In this document: positions 1-4,836 of the stretch, piece after piece
Numbering within the stretch: position 1 is the stretch's first letter
How the letters are laid out: every line of letters starts with the position of its first letter
DNA from: Modestobacter sp.
GTDB taxonomy: Bacteria; Actinomycetota; Actinomycetes; Mycobacteriales; Geodermatophilaceae
DNA length: 5,316 nt
Assembly: GCA_025965775.1 (NCBI GenBank)
Contig: JAOPWG010000320.1
Location: forward strand, 1-5,316
Reading direction: 5' to 3'
The notes under the pieces: generated by a model
Database searches by the model: none
What the model was told of the DNA's origin: nothing
The model's input: only the letters and a program-made list of their open reading frames with translations
Program-made: the position numbers and the translations under genes

Positions 1-750
1 GAGCGGCGCGGTCAGCACACCGGCGTGCTGCGGCGGGGTGAACTCCCCGCCGGCCACCCGGTGCAGCATCTGCAGCGCGTTGTCGCTCAGCCCGAACGGC
101 GGCGTTCCCTCCAGGCAGGCGTAGAGCGTCCCGCCCAGGGAGAAGACGTCACTGGCCTCGTCCGGCGACTGCCCCTGGGCCACTTCGGGTGCCAGGAACG
201 CCGGCGTCCCCTTGACCACCCCGGTCTGGGTCAGCGAGACGTCGCCGACGGCCCGGGAGATGCCGAAGTCGGTGATCTTCACCACACCGTCGCGGCCCTG
301 GCCCTCGCCGATCAGGATGTTCCCGGGCTTCACGTCGCGGTGGACGACGCCGGCCGCGTGCGTGGCGGTCAGCGCGTCGGCGACCTGGGCGCCGATCTGC
401 GCCACCTGCTGCACGGGCAGCGCGCCCCGGTCCTGCAGCAGCGCTGCCAGGCTGCGCGAGGGCAGGTACTCCATGACCAGCCACGGCTGCCCGTCGTCGA
501 GCACCATGTCGTAGACCGAGACGGCGTGCGGGTGCGACAGCCGGGCGGCGATCCGGCCCTCGCGCATGGCTGCCTCACGGTTGGCCTCGGCGAGCTCGTC
601 GTCGATGCCCACCGGAACCAGCACCTGCTTGACCGCGACCTCCCGGCCGAGCAGCTCGTCGCGGGCCAGCCAGACCGCGCCCATACCGCCGCCGCCCAGC
701 TGGGAGCGCAGCCGGTAGCGGCCGGCAACCAGGGCGCCGGCCGCCGTCAC
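1..750 (-). CDS. Hanks-type Ser/Thr protein kinase (PknB-like), N-terminal 250 residues
   Basis: This gene encodes a eukaryotic-like Ser/Thr kinase that would phosphorylate Ser/Thr residues on target proteins at the cytoplasmic side. The frame is open to the window edge, so the C-terminus (possible membrane helix and sensor domain) is not seen. Visible kinase elements are: Gly-rich loop LGGGGMG at residues 18-24, ATP-binding Lys41 in EVAVKQV, the probable alpha-C Glu64, the catalytic loop HRDVKPGN at 137-144 (Asp139, Lys141, Asn144), DFG at 161-163, activation-loop threonines 174 and 176 in SLTQTG, APE at 187-189 and the helix-F Asp201 in SDVFSLGG. All residues needed for activity are present, and Thr174/Thr176 sit like the autophosphorylated pair of PknB. 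The GTG at 748-750 is the only ordinary in-frame start before the domain. An ATG at 768-770 is out of frame and stops after seven codons. The Shine-Dalgarno is weak (GGA about 9 nt upstream). The gene follows the 115-residue gene by 35 nt, so co-transcription and translational coupling are likely. Confidence 0.93.
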   Translation of the reverse strand, partial: MTAAGALVAGRYRLRSQLGGGGMGAVWLARDELLGREVAVKQVLVPVGIDDELAEANREAAMREGRIAARLSHPHAVSVYDMVLDDGQPWLVMEYLPSRSLAALLQDRGALPVQQVAQIGAQVADALTATHAAGVVHRDVKPGNILIGEGQGRDGVVKITDFGISRAVGDVSLTQTGVVKGTPAFLAPEVAQGQSPDEASDVFSLGGTLYACLEGTPPFGLSDNALQMLHRVAGGEFTPPQHAGVLTAPL

Positions 751-785
751 CGGGGCGCGTCCGTGCTCATCGACCGGGGTGCGCG

Positions 786-1133
786 TCAGGCCGTGACCGG
801 GGTCCCGAAGCGGCGCACGTACTCCGTCTGGGCCCCCTCGGGAAGTGCGTCGTAGAGCCCGCCGAGCTCGGCCAGCGAGCTCTCCGGCAGCTCGTCGAAC
901 AGCTGCGCCCAGCTGGGCGGGTCGTCGTGGCTGCGGGTCAGCAGCAGCTCCCAGGCGCGGGCCTGCCGGTCGCGCTGGGCCCGCCCGGCGACCAGGCTGG
1001 AGAGGTACTGGTCCTTGGCCGCGTCCTTCTCCGCCCGCGTGGCGTCGGTGGGCAGGTTGCTGGGATCGGTCTCCTTCAGCGCCGAGACGATGGCCGCGAC
1101 CACGTCGGGTCGCACCTGCGGGGACTCGCTCAT
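786..1133 (-). CDS. Hypothetical 115-residue soluble helical protein, upstream partner of the kinase gene
   Basis: I do not recognise the family. The start is well supported: ATG at 1131-1133 has AGGAGG seven nucleotides upstream. An in-frame TTG at 1247 would extend the frame by 38 low-complexity Arg/Gly/Thr residues, has no ribosome binding site and runs through a strong hairpin, so it is rejected. The product has no Cys, no signal peptide and no membrane segment. It is rich in charged residues and Ala and probably mostly helical (about residues 8-21, 30-67, 73-95 and 100-108). Its C-terminal third contains two similar 13-residue units, LFDELPESSLAEL (78-90) and LYDALPEGAQTEY (93-105), 15 residues apart. 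It ends 35 nt before the kinase start on the same strand, so it is probably the first gene of a two-gene operon. It could be a kinase substrate, regulator or scaffold, but nothing in the sequence proves this. Confidence 0.82.
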   Translation of the reverse strand: MSESPQVRPDVVAAIVSALKETDPSNLPTDATRAEKDAAKDQYLSSLVAGRAQRDRQARAWELLLTRSHDDPPSWAQLFDELPESSLAELGGLYDALPEGAQTEYVRRFGTPVTA

Positions 1134-1140
1134 GTCCTGC

Positions 1141-1146
1141 CCTCCT
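1141..1146 (-). promoter_or_regulatory. Shine-Dalgarno of the 115-residue gene
   Basis: On the minus strand this reads AGGAGG, a perfect core Shine-Dalgarno, with a 7-nt spacer to the ATG at 1131-1133. It decides the start of this gene against the longer open frame. Confidence 0.85.
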
Positions 1147-1169
1147 GCTGCGTCTGGGGTCCGGGGGGC

Positions 1170-1203
1170 CACCCCGGGACGGCGTCCGCCGTCCGTCGGG
1201 GTG
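1170..1203 (-). repeat. Bulged 14-bp hairpin in the leader of the 115-residue gene
   Basis: The arms 1170-1176 (CACCCCG) and 1197-1203 (CGGGGTG) form seven pairs. After a two-base bulge at 1195-1196, the arms 1177-1183 (GGACGGC) and 1188-1194 (GCCGTCC) form seven more around a four-base loop at 1184-1187. The structure lies 23 nt upstream of the AGGAGG element on the minus strand, so it would fall in the 5' leader of the kinase operon if the promoter is further upstream. No T-run follows it, so it is not a classical terminator for the minus strand. It could be a leader RNA structure or a protein-binding dyad. Confidence 0.6.
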
Positions 1204-1299
1204 AGCCGTCCGGTGGTGAGCAGTCTCCCCGGTCGGCGGTCACTCAACCACCGTCACCCCCGCCGCGCGATTTTGCCGTCACGGAGGGTCGGCGTGCCC

Positions 1300-1305
1300 T
1301 ACGGT
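1300..1305 (+). promoter_or_regulatory. Candidate -10 element of the channel gene
   Basis: TACGGT fits the actinobacterial TANNNT -10 pattern and would place the transcription start near 1312, leaving a leader of about 75 nt. No good -35 sits at 16-19 nt; the nearest TTG-containing hexamer (TTGCCG at 1273-1278) is 21 nt away. It is a candidate only. Confidence 0.35.
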
Positions 1306-1316
1306 CCGGCTCGGTC

Positions 1317-1334
1317 GCCGCCCACGTGGGCGGC
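1317..1334. repeat. 18-bp perfect palindrome in the channel-gene leader
   Basis: GCCGCCCACGTGGGCGGC is a perfect inverted repeat with no spacer, centred between 1325 and 1326 on CACGTG. It lies 52 nt upstream of the channel ATG. It begins a few bases after the start site predicted from the candidate -10 at 1300-1305, which is a good position for a repressor operator. It could also be an RNA stem, though a dyad without a loop is more typical of a dimeric protein site. Confidence 0.6.
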
Positions 1335-1386
1335 TGAGGAACGCAGCCGGCCTCGAGGCGGCGCGGGTACGGGGAGCGCGGAGACC

Positions 1387-3372
1387 ATGGGCGAGATCAC
1401 TACGGTGCCGGCGCGGTCGACCCGGCCGGGCAAGGCCGTCGGCCGGCGGGCTCGGATGGGCGGGACGACGGGGTCGGCACACCGGGGTCGCACGGCGCGG
1501 ACGCCCCTGGCCCCGACGGCGCGGCAGCGGTTCCGCTACCGGTTCGACAACGCGCTGGCCAAGGGGCCGTCGGTGGTGATCGGCTGGCTCGCGCTGGTCA
1601 CCCTGGCGATCTTCGTCGTGGCCGGGTCACTGTTCTGGGCGTTCCGGTTCGACGGTGTCAACGGCGGCGGACCGGTGGGCAACCCGGCCGAGGGCATCTG
1701 GCAGGCGATGCTGCGCGTGCTCGACGCCGGGACCTTCGCCGGCGACACGTCGTGGCCGATACGGCTGTTCTCCCTGGTGGTCACCCTGGCCGGCATCTTC
1801 ATCGCCGGCAGCCTCATCGGCCTGATCGCCAACGCCGTGGACCAGCGGATCGAGGGGCTGCGCAAGGGGCGCAGCGACGTGCTGGAGACCGGCCACACCC
1901 TGGTGCTCGGCTGGTCACCGCGGATCGCCGCGATCGTGGCGGAACTGGTGGTCGCCAACGAGAGCGAGAAGGACGCCGCCATCGTCGTGCTCGGCACCGA
2001 GGACAAGACGGTCATGGAGGACGCGCTGTCGGCCGCGGTCCGCGACACCCGCACCACCCGGGTGGTGTGCCGGTCCGGGTCCCCGGCCAAGGGCAGCGAC
2101 CTGCGGATGGTCAACCTGCTCGGTGCGCGGTCGGTGATCGTGATGGGCGCCGGTGCCGGCGACGCCGACGCGATCAAGACCGTGCTGGCCATCAAGACCC
2201 TGGACCCCTCCTTCAGCGGCCCCCGCGTGGTCGCCGAGGTCGCCGACCCCACCTACGCCGCCAGCCTCGAGGTGCTCACCGACGGCCGCGTCGTGACGGT
2301 CAACTCCGACCAGGTCATCGCGGAGATCACCGCGCAGTCCTGCCGGCAGAGCGGGCTGTCCCAGGTGCTGCGCGACCTGCTCGACTTCGACGGCGACGAG
2401 ATCTACTTCGCGTCCTTCCCCGAGCTGACCGGCTGCACCTACGCCGAGGTGCAGTGCGCCTTCGAGACCTCGGCGGTCCTGGGCGTCGCCCGCGCCGACG
2501 GTCGGGTCCTGGTCAACCCGCCGGCCGCGACGGTGCTCGAGGACGGCGACGAGGTGATCGCGGTCTCCGGCGACGACGCGACGTTCCGCTGCACCGGCGT
2601 GGCGCGGTACGAGGCGCCGGTGCCGCTGCTCGGCACCGACGAGCTGCCGGCGACCCGTCAGCTGCTCGTCGTCGGCTGGAGCGTGCTGGGTCCCAAGGTG
2701 GTGCGCGAGATCGACCAGTTCGCCGTCCCCGGGACCGTCGTGGACGTCGTCGTCGACCCGGCGCTGGTCGACCCGGGCGCCGTGCGGGTCGAGGGGCTGG
2801 TCAACGTCGAGCTGCGGGTGGACGCCAGCACCGCCGGGCCCGCGGAACTGGCCGGGCTCGTCGCCGACAGGGACTACGACCAGGGCATCGTGCTCAGCTA
2901 CCGGGGCGCCGTCGAGACCGCCGACGGTGACGCGCGGACGCTGCTCACCCTGCTGGCGCTGCGCCGGGCGTGGCCGGCCCGGGGCGAGCGTGCCGTCCGG
3001 ATCGTGGCCGAGGTGCTCGAGCGCGACGACGTGGAGCTCGCCCAGGCCGGTGGCGTGGACGACTGGATCGTCAGCGACGAGGTGACGAGCCTGATGCTCG
3101 CCCAGCTGTCCGAGCGGACCGAGTTGGCGCAGGTGTTCCTCGACCTGTTCTCACCGGACGGGGCGCGGCTGACCTTCCGGCCGGCGCAGCGCTACGTGGG
3201 CGGCGAGCCGGTCGCCTACGGCGCCCTGGTGGCCGCCGGGACCGCCCGTGACGAGTCGGTACTGGGCTACCGGGTCGCCGCGACCGGATCGGTGCACCTC
3301 AACCCGCCGAAGTCCCGGGTCGTCGCGCTGGCGGCCGAGGACCACGTGCTGGTCGTCGAGAGCCGCGGCTGA
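1387..3372 (+). CDS. CASTOR/POLLUX-like ion channel protein with two RCK/TrkA-N-like regions
   Basis: The product is a 661-residue membrane protein related to the CASTOR/POLLUX (DMI1) cation channels of plants. A basic, Thr/Arg/Pro-rich cytoplasmic tail (1-48) is followed by membrane helix 1 (about 63-87), a pore loop with LDAGTFAGD at 112-120, and membrane helix 2 (about 125-151). The pore motif resembles the ADAGNHAD filter of plant CASTOR. A first nucleotide-binding-type domain starts at GHTLVLGWSP (169-178) and carries the family hallmark CRSGSP at 228-233. A TrkA-C-like segment follows (about 340-397). A second Rossmann-like region starts at QLLVVGWSVLG (425-435), and the C-terminus ends in another TrkA-C-like segment (about 600-661). 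Such domains usually form a gating ring. The ATG at 1387 has GGGGAG at 1371-1376 with a 10-nt spacer. ATG 1456 (Met24) is a possible shorter start with poorer context. The open frame continues upstream to 1015, but that part overlaps the divergent gene and is rejected. Ion selectivity (K+, Ca2+ or other) cannot be read from the sequence. Confidence 0.88.
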   Translation: MGEITTVPARSTRPGKAVGRRARMGGTTGSAHRGRTARTPLAPTARQRFRYRFDNALAKGPSVVIGWLALVTLAIFVVAGSLFWAFRFDGVNGGGPVGNPAEGIWQAMLRVLDAGTFAGDTSWPIRLFSLVVTLAGIFIAGSLIGLIANAVDQRIEGLRKGRSDVLETGHTLVLGWSPRIAAIVAELVVANESEKDAAIVVLGTEDKTVMEDALSAAVRDTRTTRVVCRSGSPAKGSDLRMVNLLGARSVIVMGAGAGDADAIKTVLAIKTLDPSFSGPRVVAEVADPTYAASLEVLTDGRVVTVNSDQVIAEITAQSCRQSGLSQVLRDLLDFDGDEIYFASFPELTGCTYAEVQCAFETSAVLGVARADGRVLVNPPAATVLEDGDEVIAVSGDDATFRCTGVARYEAPVPLLGTDELPATRQLLVVGWSVLGPKVVREIDQFAVPGTVVDVVVDPALVDPGAVRVEGLVNVELRVDASTAGPAELAGLVADRDYDQGIVLSYRGAVETADGDARTLLTLLALRRAWPARGERAVRIVAEVLERDDVELAQAGGVDDWIVSDEVTSLMLAQLSERTELAQVFLDLFSPDGARLTFRPAQRYVGGEPVAYGALVAAGTARDESVLGYRVAATGSVHLNPPKSRVVALAAEDHVLVVESRG

Positions 3373-3397
3373 CCCTGCCGCGGGCGCCCGGTAGTCT
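3369..3397 (+). promoter_or_regulatory. Promoter of tRNA-Ser, overlapping the channel stop codon
   Basis: A -35-like CTGACC (3369-3374) and a -10 TAGTCT (3392-3397) are separated by exactly 17 nt. They predict a start near 3404, about 7 nt before the mature tRNA 5' end. The channel gene's TGA stop (3370-3372) lies inside the -35 hexamer. Confidence 0.65.
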
Positions 3398-3410
3398 GGT
3401 CGCCGCAACT

Positions 3411-3495
3411 GGAGGATTCGCCTAGTGGCCTATGGCGCTCGCTTGGAAAGCGGGTTGGGTGCAAGCCCTCGGGAGTTCGAATCTCCCATCCTCCG
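3411..3495 (+). tRNA. tRNA-Ser(GGA)
   Basis: The sequence folds as a class II tRNA of 85 nt. The acceptor arms GGAGGAT (3411-3417) and ATCCTCC (3488-3494) pair fully. The D stem is GCC/GGC (3420-3422 with 3434-3436). The anticodon stem is CTCGC/GCGGG with loop TTGGAAA (3443-3449), placing anticodon GGA at 3445-3447, which reads UCC and UCU serine codons. A 16-nt variable arm (3455-3470) with a GGG/CCC stem is typical of tRNA-Ser. The T stem GGGAG/CTCCC encloses TTCGAAT. The discriminator is G3495, as usual for serine. CCA is not encoded. No terminator is visible downstream, where the DNA is antisense to the transporter gene. Confidence 0.97.
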
Positions 3496-4404
3496 CAGGT
3501 ACAGCCCCGCGACAGCGGCGAGCATGAGCAGGCCCCCGGCCAGTGCGGCCGGGGCCAGCCGCTCGCCCAGGAACGCCGTCGCCAGCACGGTCGCGGTCAG
3601 CGGCTCCAGCAGTGTCACGATCGCGGCCACCGCCGCGGGCACCGTGCGCACCCCGGCGAAGAACAACCCGTAGGCCAGCGCGCTGGGCACGACGCCGAGG
3701 TAGACCAGGACAGCCAGCGCCAGGGCGTCGCCCGGCAGGTGCAGGCCGGTGGCCAGCACGACCGGGGTGAGCAGCAGCGCGCCGCCGGTGAAGCCGGCGG
3801 TCGTGGTGGGGACGCCGGCGGGCACCAGTCCGGAGCTGACGACGACGGCGGCATAGGCCCCGGCGCACCCGACCGCCACGAGGGCGCCCAGGACGACGGT
3901 GTCCCCCGTGTCGGCGCCCGCGGCGGTGCCGACCAGGAGCACCAGCCCGGCGAGCGCCACCGCCAGCGCCAGCAGCGTCGCCCGGTCCGGTCGCCCGTGC
4001 CCCAGGGCCGCCGAGCCGATGGCCACCAGCAGGGGGGCCAGGCCGAGCGCCACCAGCGTGGCGATGCTGACCCCGGCGGTGGCGACCGCGGCGAAGTAGG
4101 CGGCCTGATAGGTCGCCAGCCCGGCGGCGACCACCGCCAACTGCGCGGCGGTCGCCCGGGTCAGCGGCGCCCGGCGGTCCGTGCGGGAGCGGCGCCGCCG
4201 GGTGAGCAGCGAGGCCGCGATCAGCACGACGGCGCCGATGACCATCCGGTACCAGGCGATCTCCAGCGGCTGCAGGCCGCCGCGCCGGGCGACGACGTCC
4301 CCGCTGATCCCGGACGTGCCCCAGCAGAGGGCGGCGGCGACCACGAGGGCGAAGCCGCGGGCGGGGGAGCGGGTGCCGCCGGGCAGGGTTGCGGGGGAGG
4401 ACAC
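3430..4404 (-). CDS. EamA/DMT-family transporter
   Basis: The product is a 324-residue integral membrane protein of the drug/metabolite transporter superfamily, with about ten hydrophobic helices in two EamA-type halves. Features seen are: helix 1 around 17-39 with CWGTSG, WYRM at 51-54, an Arg-rich cytoplasmic loop at 69-78 (RRRRSRTDRR), and in the second half the family-typical LLEPLTATVLATAFLGERL (265-283), with Glu267-Pro268 and Gly280-Glu281. The substrate is unknown; relatives export amino acids, other metabolites or drugs. The start is GTG at 4402-4404, with AGGAG at 4410-4414 and a 5-nt spacer. The last helix ends near Leu303. Residues 304-324 (21 codons) and the TAG stop are encoded by the antisense strand of the tRNA-Ser gene, so this tail is not expected to be conserved. 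A GC-rich leader of up to about 160 nt precedes the gene. Confidence 0.92.
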   Translation of the reverse strand: MSSPATLPGGTRSPARGFALVVAAALCWGTSGISGDVVARRGGLQPLEIAWYRMVIGAVVLIAASLLTRRRRSRTDRRAPLTRATAAQLAVVAAGLATYQAAYFAAVATAGVSIATLVALGLAPLLVAIGSAALGHGRPDRATLLALAVALAGLVLLVGTAAGADTGDTVVLGALVAVGCAGAYAAVVVSSGLVPAGVPTTTAGFTGGALLLTPVVLATGLHLPGDALALAVLVYLGVVPSALAYGLFFAGVRTVPAAVAAIVTLLEPLTATVLATAFLGERLAPAALAGGLLMLAAVAGLYLRRMGDSNSRGLAPNPLSKRAP

Positions 4405-4409
4405 GACGG

Positions 4410-4414
4410 CTCCT
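4410..4414 (-). promoter_or_regulatory. Shine-Dalgarno of the EamA transporter
   Basis: On the minus strand this reads AGGAG with a 5-nt spacer to GTG at 4402-4404. It supports this GTG as the start. Confidence 0.75.
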
Positions 4415-4421
4415 GGGTGGT

Positions 4422-4446
4422 CCGGATCGGGTGGACGCGGATCCGG
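4422..4446 (-). repeat. Inverted repeat just upstream of the transporter Shine-Dalgarno
   Basis: CCGGATC (4422-4428) and GATCCGG (4440-4446) are perfect 7-bp arms around an 11-nt spacer. On the minus strand the dyad ends 7 nt before the AGGAG. It could be an operator or an RNA stem influencing ribosome access. Confidence 0.45.
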
Positions 4447-4469
4447 CGCACGGCGCAGCGGCGGCGCGG

Positions 4470-4487
4470 CCGGGCGGGAGGGCCCGG
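4470..4487 (-). repeat. Short GC hairpin in the transporter leader
   Basis: CCGGGC (4470-4475) and GCCCGG (4482-4487) can pair around a 6-nt loop. The hairpin lies between the putative leader ORF and the 4422-4446 dyad. In DNA this rich in G and C a six-base-pair stem can easily arise by chance. Confidence 0.3.
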
Positions 4488-4517
4488 GCTGCGGTGGTCA
4501 GCCCCGCGGTGCTCCGG

Positions 4518-4562
4518 TCAGGAGCGCGGCGGGGGGAGCACGAGGGCGCGCCCGGTCGTCAT
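4518..4562 (-). CDS. Putative leaderless 14-codon leader ORF upstream of the transporter
   Basis: On the minus strand an ATG at 4560-4562 opens a short frame, MTTGRALVLPPPRS, ending at TGA 4518-4520. It lies 113 nt before the transporter GTG. An actinobacterial -10-like TAGGCT (4571-4576) sits 8 nt upstream, so a transcript could begin at or next to the ATG and be translated without a Shine-Dalgarno. Two inverted repeats lie between its stop and the transporter start. Three consecutive prolines near the end could slow ribosomes. The ORF is too short for coding statistics and may be fortuitous. Confidence 0.3.
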   Translation of the reverse strand: MTTGRALVLPPPRS

Positions 4563-4570
4563 GGCGGCGG

Positions 4571-4576
4571 AGCCTA
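4571..4576 (-). promoter_or_regulatory. Candidate -10 element for the transporter transcript
   Basis: On the minus strand this reads TAGGCT, matching TANNNT, with a predicted start near 4562-4565. No clear -35 is seen 16-19 nt upstream. It is the best promoter candidate in the 236-nt gap between the transporter and the SRP RNA gene. Confidence 0.4.
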
Positions 4577-4633
4577 GCGGGGTGCAGTGGACCTCGTCGT
4601 CGGACTTCTGCCCGGCCGCGGCGGGACGTCCTC

Positions 4634-4639
4634 TACAGT
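4634..4639 (+). promoter_or_regulatory. -10 element of the SRP RNA gene
   Basis: TACAGT fits TANNNT and lies 5-7 nt before the predicted RNA 5' end (about 4645-4647). A matching -35 is not evident; the region around 4611-4616 is CCCGGC. The position relative to the RNA is the main support. Confidence 0.6.
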
Positions 4640-4644
4640 GGGAC

Positions 4645-4735
4645 ACGACCCCTCGTGCGGCGTCACCCTGTGAACCTCCCCAGGGCCGGAAGGCAGCAAG
4701 GATAAGCGGGCTCTGGCGGGTGTGCGAGGGGTCCC
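4645..4735 (+). ncRNA. ffs: Small signal recognition particle RNA (4.5S type)
   Basis: This is the RNA scaffold of the bacterial SRP. It binds the Ffh M domain and promotes FtsY interaction during co-translational targeting of membrane proteins. The ends pair perfectly over nine bases, GACCCCTCG (4647-4655) with CGAGGGGTC (4725-4733), and CACCC/GGGTG continues the rod. The apical domain has the conserved GGAA tetraloop at 4688-4691, closed by GCC/GGC, then the internal loop with AGG on the 5' side (4682-4684) and AGCA on the 3' side (4695-4698). These are the Ffh-binding elements of helix 8. The length is about 91 nt, the small form lacking an Alu domain. A pyrimidine-rich stretch with a short T-run follows (4734-4746), which may help termination. 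Exact ends are estimated from pairing. It lies about 100 nt upstream of dnaX, a known bacterial gene order. Confidence 0.93.
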
Positions 4736-4824
4736 TTTCTCTCTCCCGACCCCCGCGCCGGGCGCCACGCCGTTGTGACCGGCCCGCGGCACCAGGGACC
4801 CGCCGGAGCGTGGATGGGGGCACG

Positions 4825-4830
4825 TAGCCT
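4825..4830 (+). promoter_or_regulatory. -10 element for a leaderless dnaX transcript
   Basis: TAGCCT matches TANNNT and is followed by exactly six bases before the GTG start of dnaX, so transcription would start at the initiation codon. No Shine-Dalgarno is present, which agrees with leaderless initiation. The TAG of this element is also an in-frame stop, which rules out an upstream extension of dnaX. No convincing -35 is seen. Confidence 0.6.
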
Positions 4831-4836
4831 CACGTC

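Noticed and set aside
1134..1247. TTG-initiated extension of the 115-residue protein
   Set aside because: There is no ribosome binding site at TTG 1247, the extension is low complexity and passes through the leader hairpin, and a perfect AGGAGG serves ATG 1133.
1015..1386. N-terminal extension of the channel gene by 124 codons
   Set aside because: It overlaps the well-supported divergent 115-residue gene and its Shine-Dalgarno, and encodes low-complexity Arg/Ser/Pro sequence. ATG 1387 has its own GGGGAG and precedes the family-like region.
1752..2930. Long plus-strand open frame inside the channel gene
   Set aside because: Its translation is almost entirely Arg/Gly/Ala/Pro, typical of an out-of-frame shadow in GC-rich DNA, and the channel frame has clear family motifs.
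3381..3390. CGGGCGCCCG palindrome after the channel stop as a terminator
   Set aside because: It has no loop and no following T-run, and it lies in the spacer of the tRNA promoter. A ten-base GC palindrome is expected by chance here.
3411..3495. Attachment-site duplication of the tRNA-Ser 3' end
   Set aside because: I looked for a second copy of the tRNA 3' segment elsewhere in the window and saw none, and no integrase gene is present. An integrated element is therefore not supported by this window.
3739..4827. Long plus-strand open frame opposite the EamA gene and through the SRP RNA
   Set aside because: The composition is Gly/Arg/Gln-rich without recognisable motifs. It is antisense to a gene with proper membrane helices and runs through a structured RNA.
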